Position numbers and translations under genes: made by a program
The notes under the pieces: generated by a model
The model's input: only the letters and a program-made list of their open reading frames with translations
What the model was told of the DNA's origin: nothing
The model's database searches: none
Part shown: positions 46,636 to 58,624 of the stretch, piece after piece
How the letters are laid out: each line of letters starts with the position of its first letter
How positions within the stretch are numbered: position 1 is the first letter of the stretch
Assembly (NCBI GenBank): GCA_018292915.2
Contig: JACVVK020000086.1
Location: forward strand, 741,001-805,000
From: Batillaria attramentaria
Lineage: Eukaryota > Mollusca > Gastropoda > Batillariidae
Length of the DNA: 64,000 nt
Direction of reading: 5' to 3'

Positions 46636-49600
46636 TCAACCATCACGTCCCCGATCGGTTGACTTGTCTTTGCCCTCACTGTCACCCTTGTCTGCACCAT
46701 GACCGTCCCTCCTGCGGTCCGCGTCATTATTACCAAAAAAGGTAACACGAGTCCTTTCATTGGTACGAGTGTCATCAGCATTGCTTTCACTGTTTTCTTC
46801 CTCTTCACCTTCATCCTCTTCTTCCGATAACCTGTCCGGGGTCTTTGGTCTCGTCATATCAGGATCATCCGTGGATGAGTCCTGAGAAAGCTGGGGAAAA
46901 AAAAAGACCATGTAAATAACTCATTACATGGAATCAGACCTGCCTACCCACCAAACATGACATGAGTAGTGCCAAAAACCAAACGAGTAGTTTTCTGGCC
47001 AAATGAGTAGTCCTAGCGTATCCCAACAGAAATGTGCCAGCTTGTTGCTTAAGCTACAAATCAACTATTCTATTCTTTGGCTTGTTTGATTTGACTGGTT
47101 ACAGTGTACTACCATAGTATCTCAGTATGTTTTTTATTTTTTTTTTGTTTTTTTTTAGCCAAATTTTTTTCTACCGGGTATTTATACACCGTTAAACTTT
47201 GAATGAGGCTCGTTCAAAAAGCTGGATCGGCGCGAGCAAAAGTTCAGATCGAACCTGACGAAACGCTAACTGCTGAATTACGTAGATTTAGGGAAAAAAC
47301 ATTGTGTAGTGGAGCAATTAAATGCATAGTTGCGTAGTAAGCCCAAAATTACTTAGTTTTCTATGGTCAATGCGTAGTGTAGGCAGGTCTGTGGAATCCA
47401 CACACAGCTACAATTCATATGGTAAAAGGCTACAAAATGTAAACACAGGCATAACAGTAATATACTGTATCGTGGGCAAGAAATGAATTTACTGAGAGAG
47501 AGGGGGGGAAAAACAAGCCAAAACTGAGTACAAACTGGTCAAAGATTCTCAAGAAAACAAACAAACAAAAGAAAGAACAGGTAGAGACAGGAACGGTGGA
47601 TGGCATCTGAAATTTCTAAATGTTTAAGTACAACATGTTCCAGTACATTTTTTTTTTAATAAATAAATAAAAATTCTGCATAAACTAGAATGGAGACCTC
47701 TATTCACCCATCCCTCTAAAAAATGAATGTGCTGGATTGACAAAATGATGGGCTTTGAACCAGTCTGTGTAAAACTTTACCTCTCGGCGCACCCCATGCA
47801 CCCGAGCACTATGTAGTGGGTAGTGGCGTGCAACACTGTCAAGCGGCTGGTTGAGTTCTGACATAAGGTTGTTCAGCGACTGATCACTCTGCATTGCTGT
47901 GAAGTTAAAGAAACACGATAGTTGTTTATTTGAAAAACGATACCCCATGAAAAGAAAAAGTTACCCAAACCGGCGAGAGTGATCACTGGACACATGATTG
48001 TTAAACAGAACTATTCATAATTTATTTCATTTTCCCTCTTTGTGACTGACGTGCATATGGGGCCGAAAGACAATTCAAACACGCAGGCCCTACAAGAAAG
48101 TGAAAAATAAATAAATTTAAAAAGCAATACTAGTGATTACACTAACTTCTTCAATGTCAAAATATAACCACATGAATTATGATGGATGGGAAGAAAATCA
48201 GCTCAAGTTGGGTGTGAAAGACCACAACCCTGCCAATGAAATATGTTCCACAACCATTTTACAAATACTTACGCTTCACCACTGCAACTGCAACATTTCG
48301 AGGTTTCTCCTCCGGAGAGGAGATGCTCCGAGGCAGTGGAACTGGCGACGGGCTGACACTGCGAGAAGCTTCGCTGATGCTTCGCCTGTAAGGCGCTCTT
48401 GACTGCCGTTCCAAATCAGACGGCATGCTGATAGGCGAGGAGATGTCGAGGGACTCTCCGAGGCCTGAGCTTCCCCCCACGCTCTTCCGCGCTGTATCAT
48501 CATTCCCACCTTCAGGCGACACTCCTGGCAGTACTTCCTTTCTAAAAGTCTCTTCAGTTTCTCTGTTCACAGCTGCCCCACCCTGTATGTTGGCAGTGAC
48601 TGGCACGTTGGTAGGCCGAGCAGCTTGTACTGGTCTCTGGGGCGTCACCTCTCTGGCACCCTTTCTTGGCACTTCCTCTTGACGGGATGGCTTGATGCGA
48701 GCTGGGGACCCCCTCCCTCTTTGCCCTTTGGGTGATCCGGTATCATTGTCGGATCGAGGAGGGTTGGGGTTCAAGGGCATGACTGGTTTCAGCTCCTCCA
48801 TGGTCACAGCGCTGTGGTTCAGCTCTGGACGCGCCCCTTGGGGAACGCCAGGGACCATGCGCGCGGCCATGGTCGGGCCCTCGTGCAGTTGCTGCTGCAG
48901 GAGTTGCTGCTGCAGCTGTTGCTGCTGCTTCTGGCGATCGCTGACTTGTCCCCCTTGTCCAGTGCTCGGGGGTGTCGCTGACACCAGCTGACTCAAACAT
49001 GGCAGGTTCTCTGTGCGTGGATCTTCACCCGTCGATTTGGGGCGTTCATCCACTGATGCCAGCAGCATACTCAAGTGGGGTCTGTTGCCAGCAGAGACCC
49101 CATCCTCTGTCTGCAAATTCCCATTTGTGACAGGTCTGTTAGGAGACACCATCACCGGTGTGCCGTTTCGCGATGGATCCTCCACTGGCAGCAGAGGATC
49201 CGTTTCTGTGTAGTCGTCACTGTCTTTGCTCTCGCCCATCTTACGAGGCTCTTGCGGGGACCCATCCTTTTGCTTTTTCAAGGAATCTTTGTCATAGTCA
49301 TTGGGAAGGTGAACCTTGTTTGGGTAGCTATAAAAATCATCCTGCTTCAGCATGGTGGCCGTCCCCTGCAAATTCTTGTAGGTGGCCATATCCCCGTCGC
49401 TGACCCTTGGCCCATCATGGCTGATGCTGTTGTAGAATGGCTCTGAAAAGGAGCCGTGACCTGGTGAGCCTGACCCGGCCTTTCCGTTCATGTTCATGTA
49501 CTGGCCGTTCCAGTGGGCCTCAACAGCAGGATTGGGAAGTGGCTGTTTTATCCCATTTGAGTTGCTTGCTCCTGATTTGCCAGAGTTGCTGCTCCCTGGC

Positions 49601-50238
49601 TTGCTAGTGGCAAGGCAGCTGTCAGCACACGCGCAGCAAGAGTTGTCGCTAGTGTTGTCATTATCATTCCGTCGGTCTGACATTGGGAGGCCATCCAGTG
49701 GTTGACTCCTCTCCACATCATGGCGCCTCCGTTGACCTGAACACAAAGTTATCAACTCGTTATGTCTCTTTCAGCATCTGTTAAGCAGGTGACATAAGAT
49801 GGAAACTGTTAACAAACCTGCCCTTCTTTTTGCCGATTAAACGTCAATGGAACTGTATGTTACCCTAATCGAATCTGAGAGAGAGGGAAACCAATTCCAA
49901 ATCTCAACAGATAAGAAGGAAATAAAGTGGTCCTCAGACAACTGGCATTTCATTCTCAAAGCCTCCCTTTGCAACTAAACTATGATATGTTGGTACATGT
50001 ATGACTGTACAGCCTAGTAATTAGTGCATTTCCAAAAACTTGTTTCTGGAGCTGTTCTGCGTTTTTCACCTACCTTACTAAACACAATCTTCTGAGATAT
50101 CTAAGACAATACAGTTAGACTGAATTATGATGGACTGATGAATTTAAAGGACTCAGACAAACACATAAGGAAAACAGTTTACGTCAACAGCATCCCCCCC
50201 CCCCCCAAACTTTTGAATGAATAAAAGAAAAAAAACAC

Positions 50239-50285
<47 letters not shown>

Positions 50286-52965
50286 CTAGCCAAAAGAATG
50301 ACAGCAGTTGAGTTTGTGGTGCTGAGACCTTCTGACTGCATGGTACTTACACCATCCCTTTTTGCGCCCAACAAAGAAAATCACAATCATCATCCCAACC
50401 ACAAAGACACCAGCGCCAACAGCCAGCCCGATCCTGCAAAACATTGAGACATGGCAGCACTCACCAAATGAACGCAACAGAAACGGATGACAACATGCCG
50501 TCAACTCTACTCACAACCCCTGTCAGTTCCTATGTAATGTCAGTTGGCCAAAATAATCAATAAACCGTCAAAAAGTTCAACAGTGATCGCGGTAGGTTTT
50601 TTGTTGTTGTTTTTTAAAACCTGTACTGCAACCAGGCATGGTGTAAATGAGCAAAACAAAACCAGTGGGCTGCTCATCAGACCCAGAGTAAGTCAAGCGC
50701 AAGCGCAAACAAATTACAGTACACTGGCAAACGTTCACTAGCACTGGAATTTAGTATAACATGCTCTTTACCAACACACTGTGACCGCCATCACAAGTTA
50801 ACAGTTTTTAAATGTATTTTGAAACAGGTTTGTACAGGTGAAAATCAACAAGTAGGTCGTACTAGAAGCCAGTTTGTTATGAGGTACTTCTTAATTTCAA
50901 CCAGTCAAATACTGGAAATAAATGATCAGTGTTCAAAGGGTCTTTTGGCCATAAGAATCGAGGTTAGCATTTACGACTGAGCCAGCCCTGTAGAGAAGTT
51001 TTTTTTAAAATCCATCCTTTCTTCCAGACTCCTGCCTTGAACTGTGTGTGACATCTAGCTGCGTGAAGTACTTAGTGGAATTCTCAGTTCTGACAGGGCC
51101 TTAGTGTACGTCTCACAGCTACGTGTAAGCCAAGGCATCTTTAATGTTTACTGTCAATCAAACAAGCCAGACCAAGCACATCATCATGTCGTTCACACAC
51201 AAAAGGGTCTAAAGAATCTCCCCAAACCCTACCAAAATAATGCCGGGGACTTACGCAAGTGCGTTGCTTTCACTGTCCACATTGGTGGATGCAATTACCC
51301 TCGGGTCATCTGTATCTGCTGGTGATGCTGATGCTGTCGTCGTCGTCGTCGTCCGTGTAGGTGAATCTGGAACCAAAAAAAAAAATTCACTATGTAGTAT
51401 ACATCGCAAAAAATGTTATTTGCCCTTCAAATCCACCAGCATCAGAGTAAGACTGAGCATGACAATATACATGGGCAGGGAAGTGTATTCTTCTTTCAGT
51501 TTCACAAAAACCTGTTGTCAAAAAAATAAATAAACGAATGATAAGTACAAAATACATGAAGAGAAAGGAAGGAAGAAAATAAGTACACTACAAATACTGT
51601 CTGCTAAACTACCTCAAAAGACACGGAAGTAAAACTGCACAGAATTTTGATGCAACGACTGACGTGGGTACTCCCCTTCCTTCCTGACCAAAAAAAAAAA
51701 AAAAAAAAGCCAAACAAACAATTTCGATAAATTTTATGCAGTATAATTCATTTCTTTCCCTGTACCTGTGTGATCAGGTTTTGGTGTTGCCCCAGCCGGC
51801 TTGTGAGTTGGTGGGGGAGGCGGCTCCTCACACTCTTCCAAGTGTGACAGACTTCCAGGAGTGCGAACAGCAAGTCCCAATTTAGTGCAACTGTTGGGAG
51901 ACAAGTGTATAATGCAGTATACTTGAGAGAGAGAATCATTCACATTCCACACATTTATTTATGACGGCCCCTCTGCACTTGGAAGAGGTTTGGTGAGAGG
52001 AACATCACTTGGTAGATTAAAAAGCCTGAACATGCTTGTCAGGCACACACCAAATATTGTGCAAAACTTTCCACAGAATGCTCTTACTTGCATCTAAAAT
52101 GGTCACTTATAACAAGATATAACACAACAGACCACCACGAAGACTAGCGTTGCGGTAATACAGCCTTAGACTAACTATTGAAGCGAAGCCTGACTGGTAC
52201 GTTTTTTTGTTTTAGTTTGTTTTGTTTTTTTTATATAGAAACTATAAGTATAACTGTCATACAGCATGTCCAAAGAAGTTGTATTCCTGTAATATCAGAT
52301 GCTGCAAAGTTAAAGAAAATGGCCTCCATGACCAAATCAAGCATCAACTCTTTCAGCAAGCAGCCTTGAAGCTTTGGTCAGTGGCATTTTCCCCTCTTTT
52401 CCAGCGCATGTAATATTATTTTAAGGTTGTAATTGACTTCATAGTGTACTTGATGACAGTGGACTGTCACACAAACAACAGACAGTCATATGGCCTGACT
52501 ACAATTAGTACCAAATGCGGCTTATTGTTCCATTCAATCCACCAGAAGACAGTTCATACATACTTTGTCTGAGGGCGACATAACTTGACCGAGTTTTTCT
52601 GATCCTGAACAGTGCCACGGGGACAAGGCACACAAACACCTGAAAGGAAAAAAACCAAAACAAAAACACTTCAATTTCTGTAGGACTTTTCCATAAAGAA
52701 ATGAGAAAACAGTCAACAGAGTAGGCTGTTGTCAACAACAAACATAAACAATAATAACAACAAAATAATATGGGTACTTCAGAACAGGAGCTCAGGGCGC
52801 CTTACGATCAACACTTACTCACTCAACCAGAATCACACACAACATGCAACCACACATACATTTTTATTTTTAACTAAACAGAAAAACAAAATTGATCCAA
52901 TGAGGAAAGATCTCCTACCAAAGTCTGGTCAAGCCAGGGATTCAACAGAGCACCTCAAACCACAA

Positions 52966-52997
<32 letters not shown>

Positions 52998-53316
52998 ATC
53001 TGTTTCATGACATTTATTTTTGCTTACAGAAAACGCAAGATAGCAGCACAAAATGCAAAGTGCATAAAGACAAACAACAAATTGATGCCAATGATCACAT
53101 ATGCTTAATGAAAATTTAAACTCAAAACATTAGGGGAAAAACAGCAACATACCAGCCTGGTTTGGTTGGTGCCCAGGATAACATCGAGGAATAATAGGCT
53201 GGCACATGGATACCCCAGAGAAATAATTTTCTGGTGGATGGTAGTACCAGCCCTGTTCAAGGTCACAGTGACAGTTCTGTTCATCCTCCTTTGTTGCTGT
53301 TATGCTCCCTACACAC

Positions 53317-53372
<56 letters not shown>

Positions 53373-54351
53373 AATGCCATCTTTAATCGCAGTGATATGC
53401 ATACATTAATATTTATACACATACAGAAGTGAAGCAGTAAAAAGTAATTTCATCAAAACGCCAAGTTGGCAAACCATTACAATTCTGTGATAACAATTAT
53501 AGACGCTGTTAAATCACACGTCCATACTGACCAGACACAATACAGTAAAAAAAAAAATAATAAAAATTAAAATTTAAATGTTATGTGTTTACACTAGAAA
53601 TTCTCATCTCTGTGACCCCCCCCCCCCCCCCACCTCCATTCTAAAACCCACTTGACTTGATGACCTCATCAGGCTGGGGAACTGCTGAAGGAAGAAAAGA
53701 CCTAGGCCAGGGTGCAGCAGTAGCGCACTACTATGTGACCACAGGGGCAACGCCCAACTTGAGAAAAACAAATTTTAGCACTTTTAAAGGCATTTAGTAG
53801 CCTCTACTGGCACAAAAAGTTAAATTTATACTGCCTTGGTACTGATATGCCAGCTTTCAAAACTAAAGTCCCATATACTATTAGTAATAGTATGTATTAC
53901 ATACATGTATATATCATGATACATGATTGTATGTGCAAACCTTTTCCCCCTTCCTTTCTTCGGCAAAACTTGGATTTTTTTTATGAAAGGATAGGAAATT
54001 TGACTGAAAATTGCCAAATGACTGACAATTCCCCAGCCTGCCCCAGGTTTGTTTCTGTGTGTGTTATTCAACTCAAATACAAGGTACAATATGATGACCT
54101 CTTGCTGTAAGTGTAACAGAAACTGTGGCCGTCAACAACTCGCAACAGGGCAAGTCACACTGTGTCACACTATTTTACATCACAGACAGTACTTTCCGAC
54201 CATTCAGACAGAAAAGATATTACATCACTGACAGAAAACAAAGGGGGTGAACGGAAGGAAATAAAATAAATCCAAAGTACAACCCCATAAAAACCACTTG
54301 GCCTTCATCTGCAACACAATGGGTGAGCCTGCATGGGAATTCTCATTCTCA

Positions 54352-54382
<31 letters not shown>

Positions 54383-54451
54383 ACGCGCGTTTGTGCCTGT
54401 GTCCCTGACCTGCAACACAAGGGGGTGGGTTTGCATAGGAAATATCACTCC

Positions 54452-54519
<68 letters not shown>

Positions 54520-56735
54520 GTTCCCGATTACGCACAGGTGTGCATATTTGTACGCACAAAACTCTGAGCGGCTATGGCTGACACACTACATTTCACACAC
54601 ATCTCTCCTACTTGAATGCTTTTGTAAACAACTACAACAAATGGTTTTGACTTTCAGACTTTTTATACCAAAAGACCATGGCCCCCTTAAAAATTTACTA
54701 AAGGACCCTCAAAAATATGGAGAGAGAGGGTCCCAGGGACCCTTGCATTTTCGAATCACAGGAAACACTGGTGTGTGTATACATGTGTAAATGCAGCTCT
54801 GAAAGTTCAAGGTCGACTTTTTTTCTTAAACGAGAACATGCCGAAACCTTGAACAGAGTCTTTCTAGCTTCTCTTCATGGATTAGCGAGGCAGAGAATCG
54901 CAGTGGCGCTTTCCACAGAACGAGAACGAGAGCGAGATCCGGGTGAAAGCGCGCAAAGCCTAAGGCAGGTGCATACTCTTGTTTACCACATAGCAGGGAT
55001 TCCTTGGCTTGCTACTTCTCCCGGGGAAATATAGGACAAGATAACTCTTATCAGTAATGCAACCTCACGCAAATCATCAGTATCTTAGGTTATAAAGGTA
55101 TAGGTTTCCCACAGGGCTATGGGAGTTCTACCTCCATGGGAATACACCCGAAGCTGTACTGTGCTGTCAACTTTGAAAGAGAGAAAGAGTGTGTGTGTGT
55201 GTGTTGGGGGGGGGGGGGGGCGGGTGGGCACAACTGTTCTTCAGAAAATGCACATCAAACTTACTGAACTAAATAAAAGTCAGCAAATGGTACAGGGCTC
55301 CCCTTTTTGGGGGGGGTGGGGATGGGGGAGAGGGGTGCAGTTTTTGTGTGCCAAATATATAACCAAATTTATGTACACTGCACAATACACACTATTCTAT
55401 TTTCCTTCTCTTGTTTACTGCTTGTACTTGTCACCTCTGTCTTGCCGGATTGTTTTGTGTTTTCTTTGCCCGCGTGTCTATCCCATGTCTATCCACCGCA
55501 TCTTGTTCTTAGTGCTTGTAGGAGTGCGAGACTTGCCAGGCCTGTGTTTCATGCAATACCCCTGATCGTTCCTGTGACTTCAAGTCTTTAACTTCATACT
55601 CTGCCAAACTCTTTTCTGGGAAGTCAGAAACATCATGGATGCTTCACTATGTAATGCAGGATTTACAGGGTTTTATTCTTAATGTCTTGTCTCCATTTTC
55701 TTCTGGAGCACAGTGAACAGAACGCAGAGAGGATGTAATTTGTAAAGCTAAAGTTATGAGCTGTAAAACCCACAGGGAGTGCACTGTCATGCTGAGCCTG
55801 CGAAGAGTAACCTACATCTGACAGGTGAAGACTTATGTTGTGGGTCAAGTGTCATTTGAAGGTTATTTCATTGACATAAACCACCAATCATAAACCAAGA
55901 CGATATTTATTACTTTTGTGGCGGCGTCATGAAGCAGGGGAACCTTGTGAATCAGTGGTTTCATTTACAACTCCGCGCACACACACACACACACACAGAA
56001 TTTATCACTGTACGTGTACCTCACCACATTCACTTGGAATGTATACTATTAGACTGGCAACTCGAAGAAGTGCAAAGTAAACACTGTTTCACAAACTTTC
56101 CTTACCAGGTGTATCATTGCATTCCTCATCAAGCGCAAATGGATGGCAGTTCTCGTATGCAAACGAAGAAGTCCGTTTAAACAGTTTATGGTGCCGTGGA
56201 CACTCTTCACACGTGTCGTTTGTGCCATTCTGAGTGCAAAGTTTCACAAAATGATCTGAAACAATCAAAGGAACACCAGTCAAAACAAACTGTTGATTTT
56301 TTTTCCCCCCAACAAAGAAAAAATGAACAGCTGCTCAACCCCCCCCCCCCCCCTTTTTTTTTTTTAAAAAAGCCAAATAAAACCAGAAGTGGTTTTGAGC
56401 ACAGGGGAAGCACAATTCTCAAGGCTACAACAAATCAGCAGCACATTGAGTCACATGCATGCACATGTGCCTCATTATAAAAAGCTACCACTAGTACCAG
56501 TGAGTCCAGGGCCATTCCCCCCCCCCCCCTCAGTCCCCTTTCCACCCCCACGCCCCCTGGGCAGGAAAAAGAAAGAAAAGGAGGGACCAAAAAAAAAAAA
56601 AAAACCTGAAAGGATTCTCAACTCACGTTGCTCGCAGTCGACTGGCTTGCAGCACCTGGTCAGGCCTTGGTCAAGGTGGGCCAACTGGCCCGGGGGACAG
56701 ACATGACCTCTCACCGAAGACCCCAGGGTCATGAC
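46636..56735 (-). CDS. TNF-receptor-superfamily type I membrane receptor with a long tail lacking a visible death domain (5' end incomplete)
   Basis: Exons, 5' to 3': 56627-56735, 56106-56255, 53153-53308, 52564-52639, 51766-51890, 51255-51366, 50351-50433, 48273-49736, 47781-47896, 46636-46890 (stop TGA 46636-46638). All junctions keep frame. The ectodomain has TNFR cysteine-rich repeats: [68 protein letters not shown], and LCRPQT with [14 protein letters not shown], the last very typical of a terminal CRD. Next come a Pro/Thr-rich stalk with a Thr run (51255-51366) and one hydrophobic helix ([20 protein letters not shown]) followed by GRKKGW. The ~610-residue tail is Ser/Pro/Gln-rich with a Q-rich run, then an acidic [10 protein letters not shown] stretch. 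I see no death-domain fold. It probably binds a TNF-family ligand and signals through adaptors such as TRAFs. The subfamily is not assigned. Confidence 0.85.
46935..47391. mobile_element. MITE-like element, family B (CAGACCTGCCTAC termini)
   Basis: A perfect 13 bp terminal inverted repeat, CAGACCTGCCTAC at 46935-46947 and its complement at 47379-47391, encloses about 430 bp without coding capacity. The flanks share TGGAAT on both sides, a candidate target-site duplication. It sits in the last intron of the TNF-receptor-like gene. Confidence 0.8.
48273..49736 (-). other. Giant cytoplasmic exon of the TNF-receptor-like protein
   Basis: One 1464 bp exon supplies about 488 residues of intracellular tail. 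Visible features are a short Cys cluster (SCCACADSC) near its start, a [13 protein letters not shown] segment, a Gln-rich run around 48885-48945 ([16 protein letters not shown]), several SP/TP sites and a basic [19 protein letters not shown] stretch near the end. Low complexity suggests a disordered scaffold tail. It is continued by the exons at 47781-47896 and 46636-46890. Confidence 0.8.
50240..50284 (+). repeat. (CA)n microsatellite
   Basis: Lies about 65 bp 3' of the transmembrane exon of the TNF-receptor-like gene. A similar tract is at 53320-53371. Confidence 0.95.
50351..50433 (-). other. Transmembrane exon of the TNF-receptor-like protein
   Basis: Encodes about 20 hydrophobic residues ([20 protein letters not shown]) and the stop-transfer RKK. 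The donor was placed at GTAAGT (exon end 50351) because it alone joins in frame to the next exon, giving GWCQRRRHD. The GTGTAA alternative two bases later breaks the frame. Confidence 0.85.
54354..54516 (+). repeat. Two (GT)n tracts with a duplicated flank
   Basis: GT tracts at 54354-54379 and 54455-54516 are each preceded by similar sequence (CTGCAACACAATGGGTG versus CTGCAACACAAGGGGGTG), so the unit was duplicated in tandem. Confidence 0.85.
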
Positions 56736-58490
56736 CTGCACACAATGAAGGGCACACAACACATGTCACTGGGACCCAGCAATGAGACCAGCTGATGCTG
56801 GCACAGTACACGTATCTTGCACACTCTCTTTTTCTTTTTTTGCCCCAACTCTTTGCCAGCTCCAGTGGTCTTCCTCCCAGGTAATGGGTAGAATCCACGG
56901 AAGGCTGGGACAATTTTTATTATGCATTTTTTTTTCTTTTAAGACAGACACTTATCACTATCGTTTGGTAAAAAGGCCAAAGTGCTATGGACCTGATGAG
57001 CTCTTTGACCTTCTTTAGCTTCACCGTCTCACTAGAAGGGTAGTTCAGAAATTGAAAGCCAATTCATAAGCTCTTCAAAAAGTGCAATGCCATGTTGGTT
57101 CTTCCGCCCCCCACCCCCCCCCCCGCCCAGTCTCCTTCATGCACAAACTAAAGACTGTACCCACTAGGGCCATACTGCCCATAGGGGTGAAGAACATGGA
57201 CTGTGATGGAGGAGCATACACACACACACACACACACACACATAGAGTCCTGACACTAAAAGACATGCATGCCTGTCCACCGAACAAACTACCGTGTTCC
57301 ACACGTCCACAAATTTAAAAGGAAGGATGGATTTACACAATTTTACTGATTAAGGAGAAACAAGTTCATCACATCAACTGCCCCAAATACTTTCTTTTTC
57401 AGGACCAGTTTCTTCTGTATGATCCACACCAATACACTATTGTCTTATTCGGAGAAACACTACCCAATCCCCGGTTAAATTCACAGAAATACATTTTTTC
57501 CCCCATACATACTACCCCGTCAAAATCTGTCAATGGCCAGAACCCAGAAAAACCCACACGACTGTGTGTGAGAAAACAAGCACCACATTGTATGTACACA
57601 CTCCCCAACGGTCAAGTTAACAGGAAGAATTTCTGCCACCGCTGCAGTTCTAATTGCTGCATGTAAGTGTGTGTAATTCATGAGATTTTCATCTCCCGAC
57701 CTATATGCTGGCCTTCCTTCCTCAATCCTATTACGTTACATAGGGCTAAGTGGTTACTTCCAGTTTCAAGTAACCCTGAAGCCACAGCCTCTTTTGGCAA
57801 GCTAACATTTCTTTTCACAGCATGTCAGATGCAGACAAACCAGAACAGTTACTGTTGCAGTAAGTACTTCACATACTGAAGAAGATGGAGCAGTACTGAC
57901 AGTACTGTTGTAAAAAACAAAAAAACGAACAACAATAAAAAGCGCAAAAATGTTGGCAGGCTTTGTGAAGTTTTGGCTAAATCACAAGTACAGATTTTAA
58001 AAGCTTAATTGTATTGCATAAAATTTGCTGACTTGACCTAGATCTATATCAACCAACAAACTCGCACTTTCGCCCATCTTCAATGAAAATTGAAATTGAA
58101 ACTGGTCTGGTCCTCATCCTGTACTAACTTTTAAAAAAATAAATTAATATCATAACATTTTTTAAAAAAGTAATAAAATGAGACTGACATGTAAACTGTA
58201 TCAAACTGTTCATAGTCATGATTACATTACACACTGCAGTTCGGTTGAAATCTACACTAGTAAAAGTAACACAGTAAAAGGTTTTTTTTTTGTACTTGTA
58301 GTTTTCAGTCACGTCTCTACCACCCTAAAAAAAACACTTGGAATCTAACATTTCAAAACAAAGACAGATTTAATTTAAGGAGGGGAAAACCCCATGCTGG
58401 TCACCAAGGCTACTGAAGCCAAATGAATGCAAATAGGGCATGGACTTCACTAGCGGCATGGGAGGGAGAAAAAGGGCGGGAACCACTCAC
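56736..58490. other. Intron-like interval of the TNF-receptor-like gene
   Basis: Repeat F fragment, C-rich tracts (57108-57124) and a (CA)n tract (57220-57242). No supported exon. Confidence 0.4.
56838..56935 (+). repeat. Dispersed repeat F, fragment
   Basis: GCCCCAACTCTTTGCCAGCT, CTTCCTCCCAGG and AATTTTTATTATGCA, just upstream (in gene sense) of the first firm exon of the TNF-receptor-like gene. Confidence 0.6.
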
Positions 58491-58624
58491 GTGCAGGATA
58501 ACGATCTCATCAGGCCTCATTAGAGTCTCAACACCCCAGGGAACAGTTTCTTTAATTAATGTGATATTGAAAAATGAATGGATCTGTCCTGACGGTGTCA
58601 CTGTCACAATGTTAGCTATGCAGA
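58491..58624 (-). CDS. Candidate upstream exon of the TNF-receptor-like gene
   Basis: The minus strand has an acceptor (CTGCAG at 58630-58625), an open 134 bp frame reading CIANIVTVTPSGQIHSFF, then FNITLIKETVPWGVETL and RPDEIVILH, and a strong GTGAGT donor. The end phase matches the next firm exon (56627-56735), so the joined frame stays open. It contains one Cys and an N-glycosylation sequon (NIT) and would precede the first CRD. No protein similarity is recognised, so it could belong to another gene or be chance. Confidence 0.5.

Noticed and set aside
48691..49000. Plus-strand and alternate frames opposite the long TNFR tail exon
   Set aside because: They are antisense shadows of a GC-rich coding exon whose frame is fixed by neighbouring splice phases.
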